From Aplectana chamaeleonis (taxonomy: Eukaryota; Nematoda; Chromadorea; Rhabditida; Cosmocercidae): DNA of 64,000 nucleotides. A model generated the notes under the pieces. That model was not told where the DNA came from. It worked only from the letters and a program-made list of their open reading frames with translations, and did no database searches. This document shows positions 1 to 11,155 of this stretch, in pieces; within the stretch, counting starts at the first letter, position 1; every line of letters starts with the position of its first letter. The stretch is from positions 558,001-622,000 of the forward strand of contig JAPDOI010000296.1 in the NCBI GenBank assembly GCA_029168955.1. The letters run 5' to 3'. The translations under genes were made by a program, and so were the position numbers.

Positions 1-201
1 GATGACAGTGTTGGACAGCACAAGGAGACAGACGATAGTTCAGACACTGGAGTGCATTTTCCTGACAGAAAACATGAAAAATTAAGTCGCACAGAAAAGA
101 CATCCTTTTTTTCCTGCAAGTATCGTCTTTGGAATGTGTTCACTGATTTTTCTCTGCTTTTCTTGTTCTTCGTTTGCCTCGAAAAAATTGCTGATTTATA
201 G
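1..201 (+). CDS. possible 3' end of a coding exon cut by the left edge
   Basis: Frame 1 is open from the first base to TAG at 199-201 (66 codons) with no start codon in the window, so it could be the tail of a gene lying to the left. The first part is polar and acidic (DDSVGQHKETDDSSDTG), the end hydrophobic. I recognise no domain. No AATAAA is evident just downstream. An open frame of this length can arise by chance, so this is a weak call. Confidence 0.22.
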   Translation, partial: DDSVGQHKETDDSSDTGVHFPDRKHEKLSRTEKTSFFSCKYRLWNVFTDFSLLFLFFVCLEKIADL

Positions 202-1077
202 GAAAAGGGCAGTTGGCAATTTATTGATTGCGATTTCTTTGCAAGAAGAGAAACTCTTTGAACGCTGCTGCGAAAAAAGCATCTTTCTTCTACTTTTTTC
301 CATTTTCTTCAGGCTTTTCCTCTAGCCATATATTAGTCAACTCCGGCATCATTCTGAGCAACGTTCGCTTCAGGAGAGTTCGTAATTATTTGAATTGTTA
401 TGCATGCCTCATTACTCGCCCGTCCCGCAGCGTGTGATGAGAGACGAATGAACCGCTGAGCAGCTGTTCTGATCGAATGCCAGATCGGCCTCAACCAGTG
501 TTTACACTCGACAAAAAGAAAGGGCGTCGAAACCTGACGCTAGTCATTCGCTCAAAAATCTCTAATCCTTCGTAATCCTTTTAATGGCTATCACAGTTGA
601 TTTGATATGCTAACGCATTTCTGTTTATCGTTCCGTGCGGTTTCCTATCATCGTACCTCTCATTCTTATAGCGCCGCAGACATCTGTAATTAGCCGTTAT
701 GCCTTGTTTTTCAGAGTATTTCCCGCAAATTCCAGGTTTTTTCACTTATTTTTACTTTTGTTATAACCAAATTTACATTCTCATGATGAGAGCTCAAAAA
801 TCGGTTTTATCGTGAACCCTGCCTTTTAGTTTTTTTTTCGGTTTTTCGGGTGATCACTGTAGGTCACGGTAGGTACAGCTCCATTTTTTCGTAGTACCTA
901 CCATATTCGTCCGGAAATGGATCTCATATTCATGTTAGGCACCACCGAAAAACCCCTTTGACAAAACTTGATGCGTAGCAAGGTTTTTCCGTTTTTTCGG
1001 GACTCACACTTTCAGATGTCCAGATTCAGAGGCGACTAGCTCATAATTTCAACTACTACGGTGCGCTGCATAATACC
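202..1077. other. intergenic, one transposon remnant
   Basis: No exon supported. Around 774-826 there is an isolated right end of the TTAA-bounded family (CTCATGATGAGAGCTC followed by ATCGTGAACCCTGCC), matching the right ends at 17090-17136 and 39361-39397. The rest is unassigned AT-leaning sequence. Confidence 0.4.
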
Positions 1078-3046
1078 TACTAGCGAGGCCTAGCGAAGTT
1101 TTCGCTCACAGAAACTTTTGCGTGAGCCAACTACCTGAGACGGATTAGTTTGTTAGAACGGTGGTGACTGACTTCCGTCTACCCGAAAGTTGCTGTACGT
1201 ATGGACTCTCCTGAGCAGAGCAGGGTGCCGTACATTTACAGCAGGCCGTGGGGTATCAAAATGTGGGATCATAAAGCAAAACATGAGAAGCCAGCAGTAA
1301 ATCGTCGGTCGCTACCGGCACAAAGTTCACAACCCTTCTGTACTTCCTTCCCTTATGTCGCTACCCACTGCCCTTTCTTCCAATTTGCAAAGTTCACAAG
1401 CGATTATTCTCGCTTTACCGTCTCTATCATGATAAGGAAAAACGCATTCTCATATTATATGATGTTTCCCTAGTAGACCAACATCATGCCCTTGTTCTCA
1501 ATGAATGAAATTAGTAGGTGGTTGTTTATGTTTTTGTGGTGCAGATTTTGATAAGCTCAGACTTGCAACATATATAAAACTGGTTTTTGGAAGTTAGGGA
1601 TTCGAAATGACTGAGCGGTTGCAATGAGTGGCGAACAGAGAAGGTGCGGAAGTGGAGCTGCTGTTTGTATCCTAAAACTGGCAAAAAAATGTCGCAGGAG
1701 TTCTGCGTCAATCTCAAAACGCGTCGCACGCTTCTCAAGATTGATGTTTTCCTATCTATTTCTTCTCCTAAAAAAGGTTAAGATTTAGCATTAAAAAATT
1801 GAAAAACCTTTTTCCAAATTCTACACTCTTGGTGACGTCCTGCACACCCCACTGCACTCCTGCTAACTTTTGACGCCCTGCACACTCCAACTCCTTGGGA
1901 CCTGCGCACTCTCTATGACGTCCTGCACACTCCCGTTAGGGTTCTTCACACTTTCTATGACGCCCTGCACGCTACCATTTGGGTCCTGCACACTTTCTAT
2001 GACGTGCTGCACACTCCCGTTGGGGTCCTGCACATTCCTACTTAGGACCTTCGCACTTTCTATGACGTCCTGCACACTCCGATTAGGGTCCTGCACACTT
2101 TCTATGACGTCCTGCACACTCCGAGTAAGGTCCTGCACACTTTCTATGATGCCCTGCACACTCCCACTGGGGTCCTGCATATTCCTACTTAGGACCTGCG
2201 CACTTTCTGTGACGTCCTGCACACTCCTACTAGGGTCCTGCACACTTTCTATGACGTCCTGCACACTTCGAATGAGGTCCTGCACACTTTCTATGACGCC
2301 CTGCACACTCCCACTGGGGTCCTGCACATTCCTGCTTAGGACCTGCGCACTTTCTATGACGTCCTGCACACTCCGATTAGGGTCCTGCACACTTTCTATG
2401 GCGCCCTGCACACTCCCACTGAGGTCCTGCACACTTTCTATGACGTCCTGCACACTTCCGCTGGGTCCTGCACATTCCTACTTAGGACTTGCGCACTTTC
2501 TTTGACGTCCTGCACACTCCGATTAGGGTCCTGCACACTTTTTATGACGTCCTGCACACTCCGATTAGGGTCCTGCACACTTTCTATGACGCCCTGTACA
2601 CTCCCACTGGGGTCCTGCACACTTTCTATGACGTCCTGCACACTTCCGCTGGGTCCTGCACATTCCTACTTCGGACCTGCGCACTTTCTATGACGTCCTG
2701 CACACTCCGATTAGGGTCCTGCACACTTACTATGACGTCTTGCACACCCTCACTGGGGTCCTGCACACCTTTTATGACGCCCTGCATTTTTTGCATCGCT
2801 AGACGACTCGCAGACGTTATCATGACCCACGGTCAAAAGTGCGCTCCACGGACAAACTCGGTTGCCCCGAGGCAAGTAAGAGGCGACTCGGGCTGATTTT
2901 TTGGTAATCGATAAATGTCGCACCTACCTAAATGTTGGTACCATTTCATACAAGTTTTGATCGGCCATTCCTAAGATATCCGGGACACATGCACACACAT
3001 ACACACCCACACATCGGGACATAACGGCTTTAAGTATAAGGATAGA
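1078..3046. repeat. composite dispersed repeat, copy A
   Basis: This stretch is nearly identical, in the same orientation, to 9858-13322. It begins at ACTAGCGAGGCCTAGCGAAG, runs through a 42-bp minisatellite and ends just after a CA-rich tract and GGGACATAACGGC. Copy A lacks the two insertions found in copy B, so it gives the ancestral empty sites. No transposase or conserved protein was recognised. It could be a non-autonomous element that captured a minisatellite, or a segmental duplication. Confidence 0.8.
1850..2790. repeat. 42-bp minisatellite array A (two 21-bp halves)
   Basis: Tandem array of about 22 units of 42 bp. Each unit is two related 21-bp halves, one reading ACTTTCTATGACGTCCTGCAC and so carrying TGACGTCC, the other containing GGGTCCTGCAC. 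The shared core GTCCTGCACACT recurs every 21 bp. As 21 is divisible by three, long frames stay open on both strands (7-residue repeats such as SVQDVIE on the minus strand). These are repeat artefacts with no start context or splice support. Confidence 0.93.
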
Positions 3047-3093
3047 ATCGACGTCCCTAAAAAAACGAGAATCCGGACGAAAACAGGTTATCG

Positions 3094-3116
3094 CTCCAGC
3101 CGCGAAGCGGCTGGAG
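3094..3116. other. perfect 10-bp stem hairpin
   Basis: CTCCAGCCGC, loop GAA, then GCGGCTGGAG: a perfect inverted repeat in an otherwise AT-leaning stretch between copy A and the satellite. Function unknown; it may be a transposon remnant. Between 3117 and 3443 I see nothing else. Confidence 0.5.
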
Positions 3117-3443
3117 AGGTTTGGTTTTGCCTAGACCTTGTGATCACTTCTAATTTTATAAAGTAGTTTATAAAACCATTTAAACAAATTTTCGGCAGAT
3201 TCCCTTCTGGATATAAGTGAAGGGGTCCAAAAGACACCAGCTCTCAAAATTTGAGCCGAATCGGTTCACAAATAACAAAGTTGTGAGGCCGAAAGCTTAG
3301 GAAAAATTGATGGTGTGCGCCGTAGGTCATTGGGCCGTAGGCCGTAGCCCGTCACGCTTTTCATTCTTCACTGCTAGTATTCACTGCCAATGGTCACAGG
3401 CGGTCAATTTCAGGCAGGTAAGTTGGGGGGGGGACGCAGGCTG

Positions 3444-6400
3444 GTGAAAGTGCATCTGGCTTCTGATGACGTCATCGGGACGTCATGAAAAGTGCATCTG
3501 GCTTCTGATGACGTCATCGGGACGTCATGAAAAGTGCATCTGGCTTCTGATGACGTCATCGGGACGTCATGAAAAGTGCATCTGGCTTCTGATGACGTCA
3601 TCGGGACGTCATGAAAAGTGCATCTGGCTTCTGATGACGTCATCGGGACGTCATGAAAAGTGCATCTGGCTTCTGATGACGTCATCGGGACGTCATGAAA
3701 AGTGCATCTGGCTTCTGATGACGTCATCGGGACGTCAGGAAAAGTGCATCTGGCTTCTGATGACGTCATCGGGACGTCAGGAAAAGTGCATCTGGCTTCT
3801 GATGACGTCATCGGGACGTCATGAAAAGTGCATCTGGCTTCTGATGACGTCATCGGGACGTCATGAAAAGTGCATCTGGCTTCTGATGACGTCATCGGGA
3901 CGTCATGAAAAGTGCATCTGGCTTCTGATGACGTCATCGGGACGTCATGAAAAGTGCATCTGGCTTCTGATGACGTCATCGGGACGTCATGAAAAGTGCA
4001 TCTGGCTTCTGATGACGTCATCGGGACGTCATGAAAAGTGCATCTGGCTTCTGATGACGTCATCGGGACGTCATGAAAAGTGCATCTGGCTTCTGATGAC
4101 GTCATCGGGACGTCAGGAAAAGTGCATCTGGCTTCTGATGACGTCATCGGGACGTCATGAAAAGTGCATCTGGCTTCTGATGACGTCATCGGGACGTCAT
4201 GAAAAGTGCATCTGGCTTCTGATGACGTCATCGGGACGTCATGAAAAGTGCATCTGGCTTCTGATGACGTCATCGGGACGTCATGAAAAGTGCATCTGGC
4301 TTCTGATGACGTCATCGGGACGTCATCGGGACGTCATGAAAAGTGCATCTGGCTTCTGATGACGTCATCGGGACGTCAGTGAAAAGTGCATCTGGCTTCT
4401 GATGACGTCATCCGGGACGTCATGATTTCTGATGACGTCATCGGGACGCCGCGAAAAGTGCATCTGGCTTCTGATGACGTCATCGGGACGTCATGAAAAG
4501 TGCATCTGGCTTCTGATGACGTCATCGGGACGTCATGAAAAGTGCATCCTGGCTTCTGATGACGTCATCGGGACGTCATGAAAAGTGCATCTGGCTTCTG
4601 ATGACGTCATCGGGACGTCATGAAAGTGCATCTGGCTTCTGATGACGTCATCGGGACGTCATGAAAAGTGCATCTGGCTTCTGATGACGTCATCGGGACG
4701 TCAGGAAAAGTGCATCTGGCTTCTGATGACGTCATCAGGACGTCAGGAAAGTGCATCTGGCTACGATGACGTGCATCTGGCTTCTGATGACGTCATCGGG
4801 ACGTCAGCGAAAGTGCATCTGGCTTCTGATGACGTCATGCATCTGGCTTCTGATGACGTCATCGGGACGTCAGGAAAAGTGCATCTGGCTTCTGATGAAG
4901 ACGTCATCGGGACGTCAGGAAAGTGCATCTGGCTTCCTGATGACGTCATCGGGACGTCGTGAAAAGTGCTTCTGGCTTCTGATGACGTCATCGGGACGTC
5001 ATGAAAAGTGCATCTGGCTTCTGATGACGTCATCGGGACGTCATGAAAAGTGCATCTGGCTTCTGATGACGTCATCGGGACGTCATGAAAAGTGCATCTG
5101 GCTTCTGATGACGTCATCGGGACGTCATGAAAAGTGCATCTGGCTTCTGATGACGTCATCGGGACGTCATGAAAAGTGCATCTGGCTTCTGATGACGTCA
5201 TCGGGACGTCATGAAAAGTGCATCTGGCTTCTGATGACGTCATCGGGACGTCAGGAAAAGTGCATCTGGCTACTGATGACGTCATCGGGACGTCATGAAA
5301 AGTGCATCTGGCTTCTGATGACGTCATCGGGACGTCCTCAAAAGTGCATCTGGCTTCTGATGACGTCACCGGGACGTCAGGAAAAGTGCATCTGGCTTCT
5401 GATGACGTCATCGGGACGTCAGGAAAAGTGCATCTGGCTTCTGATGACGTCATCGGGACGTCGTGAAAAGTGCTTCTGGCTTCTGATGACGTCATCGGGA
5501 CGTCATGAAAAGTGCATCTGGCTTTGATGACGTCATCGGGACGTCAGGAAAAGTGCATCTGGCTTCTGATGACGTCATCGGGACGTCAGGAAAAGTGCAT
5601 CTGGCTTCTGATGACGTCATCGGGACGTCGTGAAAGTGCTTCTGGCTTCTGACGACGTCATCGGACGTCGCGAAAAGTGCATCTGGCTTCCTGATGACGT
5701 CATCGGGACGTCAGGAAAAGTGCATCTGGCTTCTGATGACGTCATCGGGACGTCAGGAAAAGTGCATCTGGCTTCTGATGACGTCATCGGGACGTCATGA
5801 AAAGTGCATCTGGCTTCTGATGACGTCATCGGGACGTCAGGAAAAGTGGATCTGGCTTCTGATGACGTCATCCGGGACGTCAGGAAAAGTGCATCTGGCT
5901 TCTGATGACGTCATCGGGACGTCATGAAAAGTGCATCTGGCTTCTGATGACGTCATCGGGACGTCATGAAAAGTGCATCTGGCTTCTGATGACGTCATCG
6001 GGACGTCAGGAAAAGTGCATCTGGCTTCTGATGACGTCATCGGGACGTCATGAAAAGTGCATCTGGCTTCTGATGACGTCATCGGGACGTCGTGAAAAGT
6101 GCTTCTGGCTTCTGATGACGTCATCGGGACGTCGTGAAAAGTTCTTCTGGCTTCTGATGACGTCATCGGGACGTCGTGAAAAGTGCATCTGGCTTCTGAT
6201 GACGTCATCGGGACGTCAGGAAAAGTGCATCTGGCTTCTGATGACGTCATCGGGACGTCATGAAAAGTGCATCTGGCTTCTGATGACGTCATCGGGACGT
6301 CATGAAAAGTGCATCTGGCTTCTGATGACGTCATCGGGACGTCATGAAAAGTGCATCTGGCTTCTGATGACGTCATCGGGACGTCATGAAAAGTGCATCT

Positions 6401-7697
6401 GGCTTCTGATGACGTCTTCGGGACGTCAGGAAAAGTGCATCTGGCTTCTGATGACGTCATCGGGACGTCATGAAAAGTGCATCTGGCTTCTGATGACGTC
6501 ATCGGGACGTCGTGAAAAGTGCTTCTGGCTTCTGATGACGTCATCGGGACGTCGTGAAAAGTTCTTCTGGCTTCTGATGACGTCATCGGGACGTCGTGAA
6601 AAGTGCATCTGGCTTCATGATGACGTCATCGGGACGTCATGAAAAGTGCATCTGGCTTCTGATGACGTCATCGGGACGTCATGAAAAGTGCATCTGGCTT
6701 CTGATGACGTCATCGGGACGTCAGGAAAAGTGCATCTGGCTTCTGATGACGTCATCGGGACGTCATGAAAAGTGCATCTGGCTTCTGATGACGTCATCGG
6801 GACGTCGTGAAAGTGCTTCTGGCTTCTGATGACGTCATCGGGACGTCGTGAAAAGTTCTTCTGGCTTCTGATGACGTCATCGGGACGTCGTGAAAAGTGC
6901 ATCTGGCTTCTGATGACGTCATCGGGACGTCAGAAAAAGTGCATCTGGCTTCTGATGACGTCATCGGGACGTCATGAAAAGTGCATCTGGCTTCTGATGA
7001 CGTCATCGGGACGTCATGAAAAGTGCATCTGGCTTCTGATGACGTCATCGGGACGTCATGAAAAGTGCATCTGGCTTCTGATGACGTCATCGGGACGTCA
7101 TGAAAAGTGCATCTGGCTTCTGATGACGTCATCGGGACGTCATGCGAAAAGTGCATCTGGCTTCTGATGACGTCATCGGGACGTCATGAAAAGTGCATCT
7201 GGTTCTGATGACGTCATCGGGACGTCAGGAAAAGTGCATCTGGCTTCTGATGACGTCATCGGGACGTCATGAAAAGTGCATCTGGCTTCTGATGACGTCA
7301 TCGGGACGTCGTGAAAAGTGCTTCTGGCTTCTGATGACGTCATCGGGACGTCGTGAAAAGTTCTTCTGGCTTCTGATGACGTCATCGGGACGTCGTGAAA
7401 GTGCATCTGGCTTCTGATGACGTCATCGGGACGTCAGGAAAGTGCATCTGGCTTCTGATGACGTCATCCGGGACGTCATGAAAAGTGCATCTGGCTTCTG
7501 ATGACGTCATCGGGACGTCGTGAAAAGTGCTTCGGGCTTCTTATGACGTCATCGGGACGTCGTGAAAGTGCTTCGGGCTTCTGATGACGTCATCGGGACG
7601 TCGTGAAAAGTGCTTCGGGCTTCTGATGACGTCATCGGGACGTCGTAAAAGGTACCTCGAGTTTCTGATTACGTCATTGGGACGTCGTGAAAAGTGC
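3444..7697. repeat. CRE-bearing 42-bp satellite, about 100 copies
   Basis: Head-to-tail array of a 42-bp unit reading GCATCTGGCTTCTGATGACG then TCATCGGGACGTCATGAAAA then GT. Almost every unit contains the perfect palindrome TGACGTCA (the CREB/ATF site; first at 3467-3474), embedded in ATGACGTCAT, plus a second GACGTCA half about 10 bp on. Most units are identical. Variants (GTCGTGAAAAGTGCTTC, GTTCTTC, GTCAGGAAAAG) recur in register, for example a three-unit block at about 6080-6200 and again 10 units later at 6500-6610, indicating block amplification. Indels and partial units cluster at 4310-4960 and 5520-5890. Long frames on both strands exist only because 42 is a multiple of three. Confidence 0.98.
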
Positions 7698-8240
7698 GGG
7701 CCTACCCCAGACGGGGGGGGGCACTCAAGATTCAAGTCAGAAATGGAATGAACCACCGATCTATAACGCTATCAATCAAAGTATTTCTACACAACTTCAT
7801 CAACAACAATGACTGATAGCAGCATCAAGGACCTTTTATCAAAGTTTCCATTCATTTTCATGAGAAAGTCGTGGTGCCCCGTCTAGGATAGTCCCAAGAG
7901 TGCTTCGGGCTTCTGATGACGTCATCGGGACATCATGAGAAGTGCGGGACTATCCTAGAGGGGGGGGTGGCACTCAAGATTCAAGTCAGAAATGGAATGA
8001 ACCACCGATCTATAACGCTATCAATCGAATTATTTCTACAGAACTTCAGCAACAACAATGACTGATAGCAGCATCAAACATCTTTTATCAGGTTTTCCAT
8101 TCATTTTCATGGGAAAATCGTGGGTGACCCCTTCCCCGTCTAGGATAGTCCCAAAAGTGCTTCGGGCTTCTGATGACGTCATCGGGACGTCGTGAAAAGT
8201 GCTTCGAGCTTCTGATGAAGTCATCGGGACGTCGTGGAAA
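7694..8240. repeat. satellite edge: 247-bp unit duplicated around 42-mers
   Basis: Two tandem copies of a non-satellite segment (ACTCAAGATTCAAGTCAGAA onward; at about 7724 and 7971) alternate with single satellite-like monomers at 7640-7697, 7900-7945 and 8155-8235. GGACTATCCTAGA and TCTAGGATAGTCCC flank these as inverted motifs. The edge monomers are more divergent than the array interior (CTTCGGGCTTC, GACATCATGAG), as expected of ancestral units outside the homogenised array. Confidence 0.75.
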
Positions 8241-9128
8241 CCCGGATAGTGGGCAGGTGTTCGGGACCCGTTGCTGCTCATCCGAAAAGTTGTGAAGACC
8301 ACCCCGTAGAGTGAGCAGGAGCCCAGACTCGATGCTAGCCATCCGAGAAATTATGCCCCGGAATTCGCGCAGGAGAGAACACCTTGCAAAACTTCTGTAA
8401 AAGTGTAATGATGACAAGCTTAGCAAGCAGAAAGTTTGAGATGTTATGTGGGTCATGTCAGGTCATGTTGCCAGGCTGCTTTTCAGTTTCGTAAGGTCAT
8501 TCACACAACCCCATTTTGAGTGCTCCCTCTTCCTTCTTCACCAGCCTACTGATTTTTTCTGCAATAAATGGTATATGCTTGCTTATTAGCATCCAAATTC
8601 AAAAACAAATTGTTAGAACTATCTCCATTCGCAGCTCAGCAGAGCTTTTTCATATCAGATTCATGGAATCGAAGCGGCTGTTCTGCGAAGGAATGGGGCA
8701 ACGGAAACGAAATAATGAGTATGTAAAACTGCTCTGTTCCACTGATGTGAAAGTGTCCAGATGGAATGGAAGGTAGTTTCTGACTGTCCCGGTTTTAAGT
8801 TAGTTTCATTTGAAAGCGAAGAACTGCAGGCAGATTCTGCATCCGGCTGTAGGCCAGCAGGCTTTCATGATTATCGACCGGGCTGGCTACGTCCTGGGCG
8901 ACCAACTATAACCGGGGCCTAAGGTCCCTGTCAGAGTTGGTTGAGAAAATCACAGTGGCCGACCCGTTCGATACGTATGAAAAACATGGAAAGGTGCAAA
9001 TAACACCCGGTGTAGCCAGATGTGGCTGACGCGATCAATATGAATGAATTATGTGGAACGATATCATGGATATCATTCATTTCTTAGCTAATATCATGTG
9101 AACACCGGTCTTGTCAGCCACATCAGAG
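8241..9128. other. no gene seen; transposon remnants
   Basis: No exon supported. At about 8855-8919 there is a fragment ending CCAACTATAACCGGGGCC, which is the right terminus of the element found whole at 11156-11775. Part of 8590-8690 resembles 13680-13775 (both with GCAGAGC, TTTCATATCA and GAAGCGGTT-type words), so this is dispersed repeat. Confidence 0.5.
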
Positions 9129-9435
9129 ACAAGCACGCTCATGCCGATCATTTTTTCCGCAGGGCTACCGTAACCCTCCTTAAAATTTTTTCCAAGTGTC
9201 AGCATGGTTATGAGCACATCCTGATAGCTAACAAACATGTTTGCGCAATTTCGACCTCCTCAGCCACTCCCCAGTGGCTTCTCGAAGAGAGCGGTGTGTG
9301 AATGAATGCATACCGCTCCTCCGCTCTTTTATACCCCGCATGTTATGAGCGTGTGTTTACATTCGTTATCATGTTTTGTTCAAGAATGGTTACGGTAGCC
9401 CTGCGGAAATAGTGATCGGCATGGGCGCGCTTTTT
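9129..9435. mobile_element. MITE family M9, copy 1 (47-bp TIRs)
   Basis: Starts ACAAGCACGCTCATGCC and ends with the inverted equivalent. The terminal inverted repeats extend about 47 bp to GGGCTACCGTAACC. The same element lies at 19279-19583. Flanking 9-mers (ACATCAGAG left, CACATCGAG right) look like a decayed target-site duplication. Non-autonomous; no coding capacity. Confidence 0.85.
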
Positions 9436-9590
9436 CACATCGAGTGATTTTCTGAGATAGTTTTACAACAGTTTGGTTCATTGATTCTTGTGACCACAGA
9501 AAGAGGACTGATCCAGTGGGGAGATGAAGAGGTCTTTGTTCGAAAATCTTGCATGGGATATTACAGCGTAATATCAAGAAAAAGTGAACA

Positions 9591-9767
9591 ATTCTGTAAA
9601 AAGGGGTCTCCCAAGCAGAAGTGGTTTGGTTAGCGTTACAAATGCTTCAACAAAAGGGAACAATAGGAAAGCGGAAAGAGGAGAGTCTACAAAAAATGAA
9701 CAATATCCTCCAAGAACTCTTTTCTTTTTCGAAACTTCCAAACAGCGGAAACAAACCGTTGTGGTAT
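9591..9767. repeat. left arm of 177-bp inverted repeat
   Basis: From ATTCTGTAAAAAGGGGTC to CCGTTGTGGT, almost exactly the reverse complement of 13382-13558 (one A-run length difference noted). Beyond the inner boundary the arms diverge in DNA, but frame fragments VVVFYEEEL and VVVLYEEAL remain alike, hinting that this was once coding. Together with the right arm it brackets composite repeat copy B. Confidence 0.85.
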
Positions 9768-10141
9768 TTTACGAGGAAGAATTGACTGGTTCCCTAAAAC
9801 AATTTAACATCATCTCCCCTTTTAATGATAGCTATTAGGTTTACATGCATATATACATACTAGCGAGACCTAGCGAAGTTTTCGCTCACAGAAACTTTTG
9901 CGTGAGCCAACTACCTGAGACGGATTAGTTAGTTAGAACGGTGGTGACTGACTTCCGTCTAACCGAAAGTTGCTGTACGTAGGTATGGACTCTCCTGAGC
10001 AGAGCAGGGTGCCGTACATTTACAGCAGGCCGTGGGGGTATCATAATGTGGGATCAAAAAGCAAAACATAAGAAGCCAGCAGTAAATCGTCGGTTGCTAC
10101 CGGCATAAAATTCACAACCCCTTCTGCACTTCCTTCCCTTA

Positions 10142-10995
10142 CTCTGCCAATTCGAGACTTGATGCCGCAGCAAAAGAGACTTGATGCTCATGTACAAGTC
10201 GGCATGAAGTCTCAATTTGCCGCGCTAAATTCACTGTATGGGTGAATTTGCCGCTAGGAGAGGTGAGAACGAGGTGAATGTCCCGTGAAAATGGTGCTAA
10301 CTGTCAACGAGAGAGGTCCAATTTACTCCCGAAAATTAGGTGAATTAACCTCGAAAAATGAGTGAATTTACCCTGAAAATTTCACGAATTTGAAGGTCCA
10401 CAGCAAGGAAGCCCCCTTGTCCGCAACATGAGCGTAATCTTCACCGAGGTCTGCGGTGAGGAGCCACCCTCTGCGGACCCCGGCGTCACTCGTCCCACGT
10501 CGTGAGGATACCCACTGTATCCTCCCAGCAACCAAAATTATGCTGGCCTCCGGAGAGTGACCCGAAGTCACCTTTCAGGGCCGGCAGCAGAATGCCGAAT
10601 GAGGACTCTGGTGGGATGAGGCTGTTTTTATACCGGCGGTGCTCATAGTAAACACATTGAGACGTGATCACATTGAGACGTGATTATTCGTTTTATCATG
10701 TTTTCGCTGGGATGTTTTCATTTGTTTAGAAATTTCTGAGATGCCAGCAACGGCGGTCATTTCACCCTTTGCGCTGAGTGGTATCCAGCCGCTCAACAAC
10801 TGATATGCATTAACATGTTAGCGCAGGCGGTATTTTCACGCTTTGCGCTGACTGATATCCAACCGCTCAGCAAATCTCACCCTTTGCGCGGATAAGCTTT
10901 CATGACGGCGCTAAAGGTGAATTTGATGCCTTATGATAACAAAGCGTGATAAAGCGCCGCTTTCGCCCGAAGCATCAAGTCTCGAATTGGCAGAG
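10142..10995. mobile_element. 854-bp TA-flanked MITE nested in copy B
   Basis: Perfect 24-bp terminal inverted repeats start CTCTGCCAATTCGAGACTTG (10142-10165) and mirror at 10972-10995. The flanking duplication is TA, and copy A has the uninterrupted site (CCCTTATGTCGC at about 1352). TA target choice suggests a Tc1/mariner-type transposase acting in trans (inference). No transposase frame inside. Subterminal repeats of the GAGACTTGATG word occur near the left end. Confidence 0.92.
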
Positions 10996-11155
10996 TACGT
11001 CGCTACCCACTGCCCTTTCTTCCAATTTGTAGAGTTCACAAGCTATTAATCTCGCCTTACCGTCTCTATCATGATAAGAACAAACGCATTCTCATTTTAT
11101 ATGGTGTTTCCCTAGTTCACCAACGTCATGCCCTTGTTCTCAATGAATGAAATTA

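Noticed and set aside
1863..2641. Heptad-like frames SVQDVIE in the minisatellite as a coiled-coil protein
   Set aside because: Same artefact of 21-bp units; the opposite strand is open too, and the arrays lie inside a transposed repeat.
3466..7417. Long open frames (up to 301 codons) on both strands repeating 14-residue units such as MTSSGRHEKCIWLL
   Set aside because: They exist because the satellite unit is 42 bp with no stop in several frames. Both strands are open at once, frames break at each indel, and there is no start or splice context.
3444..7697. CRISPR array
   Set aside because: The repeats are contiguous with no unique spacers and the genome is eukaryotic.
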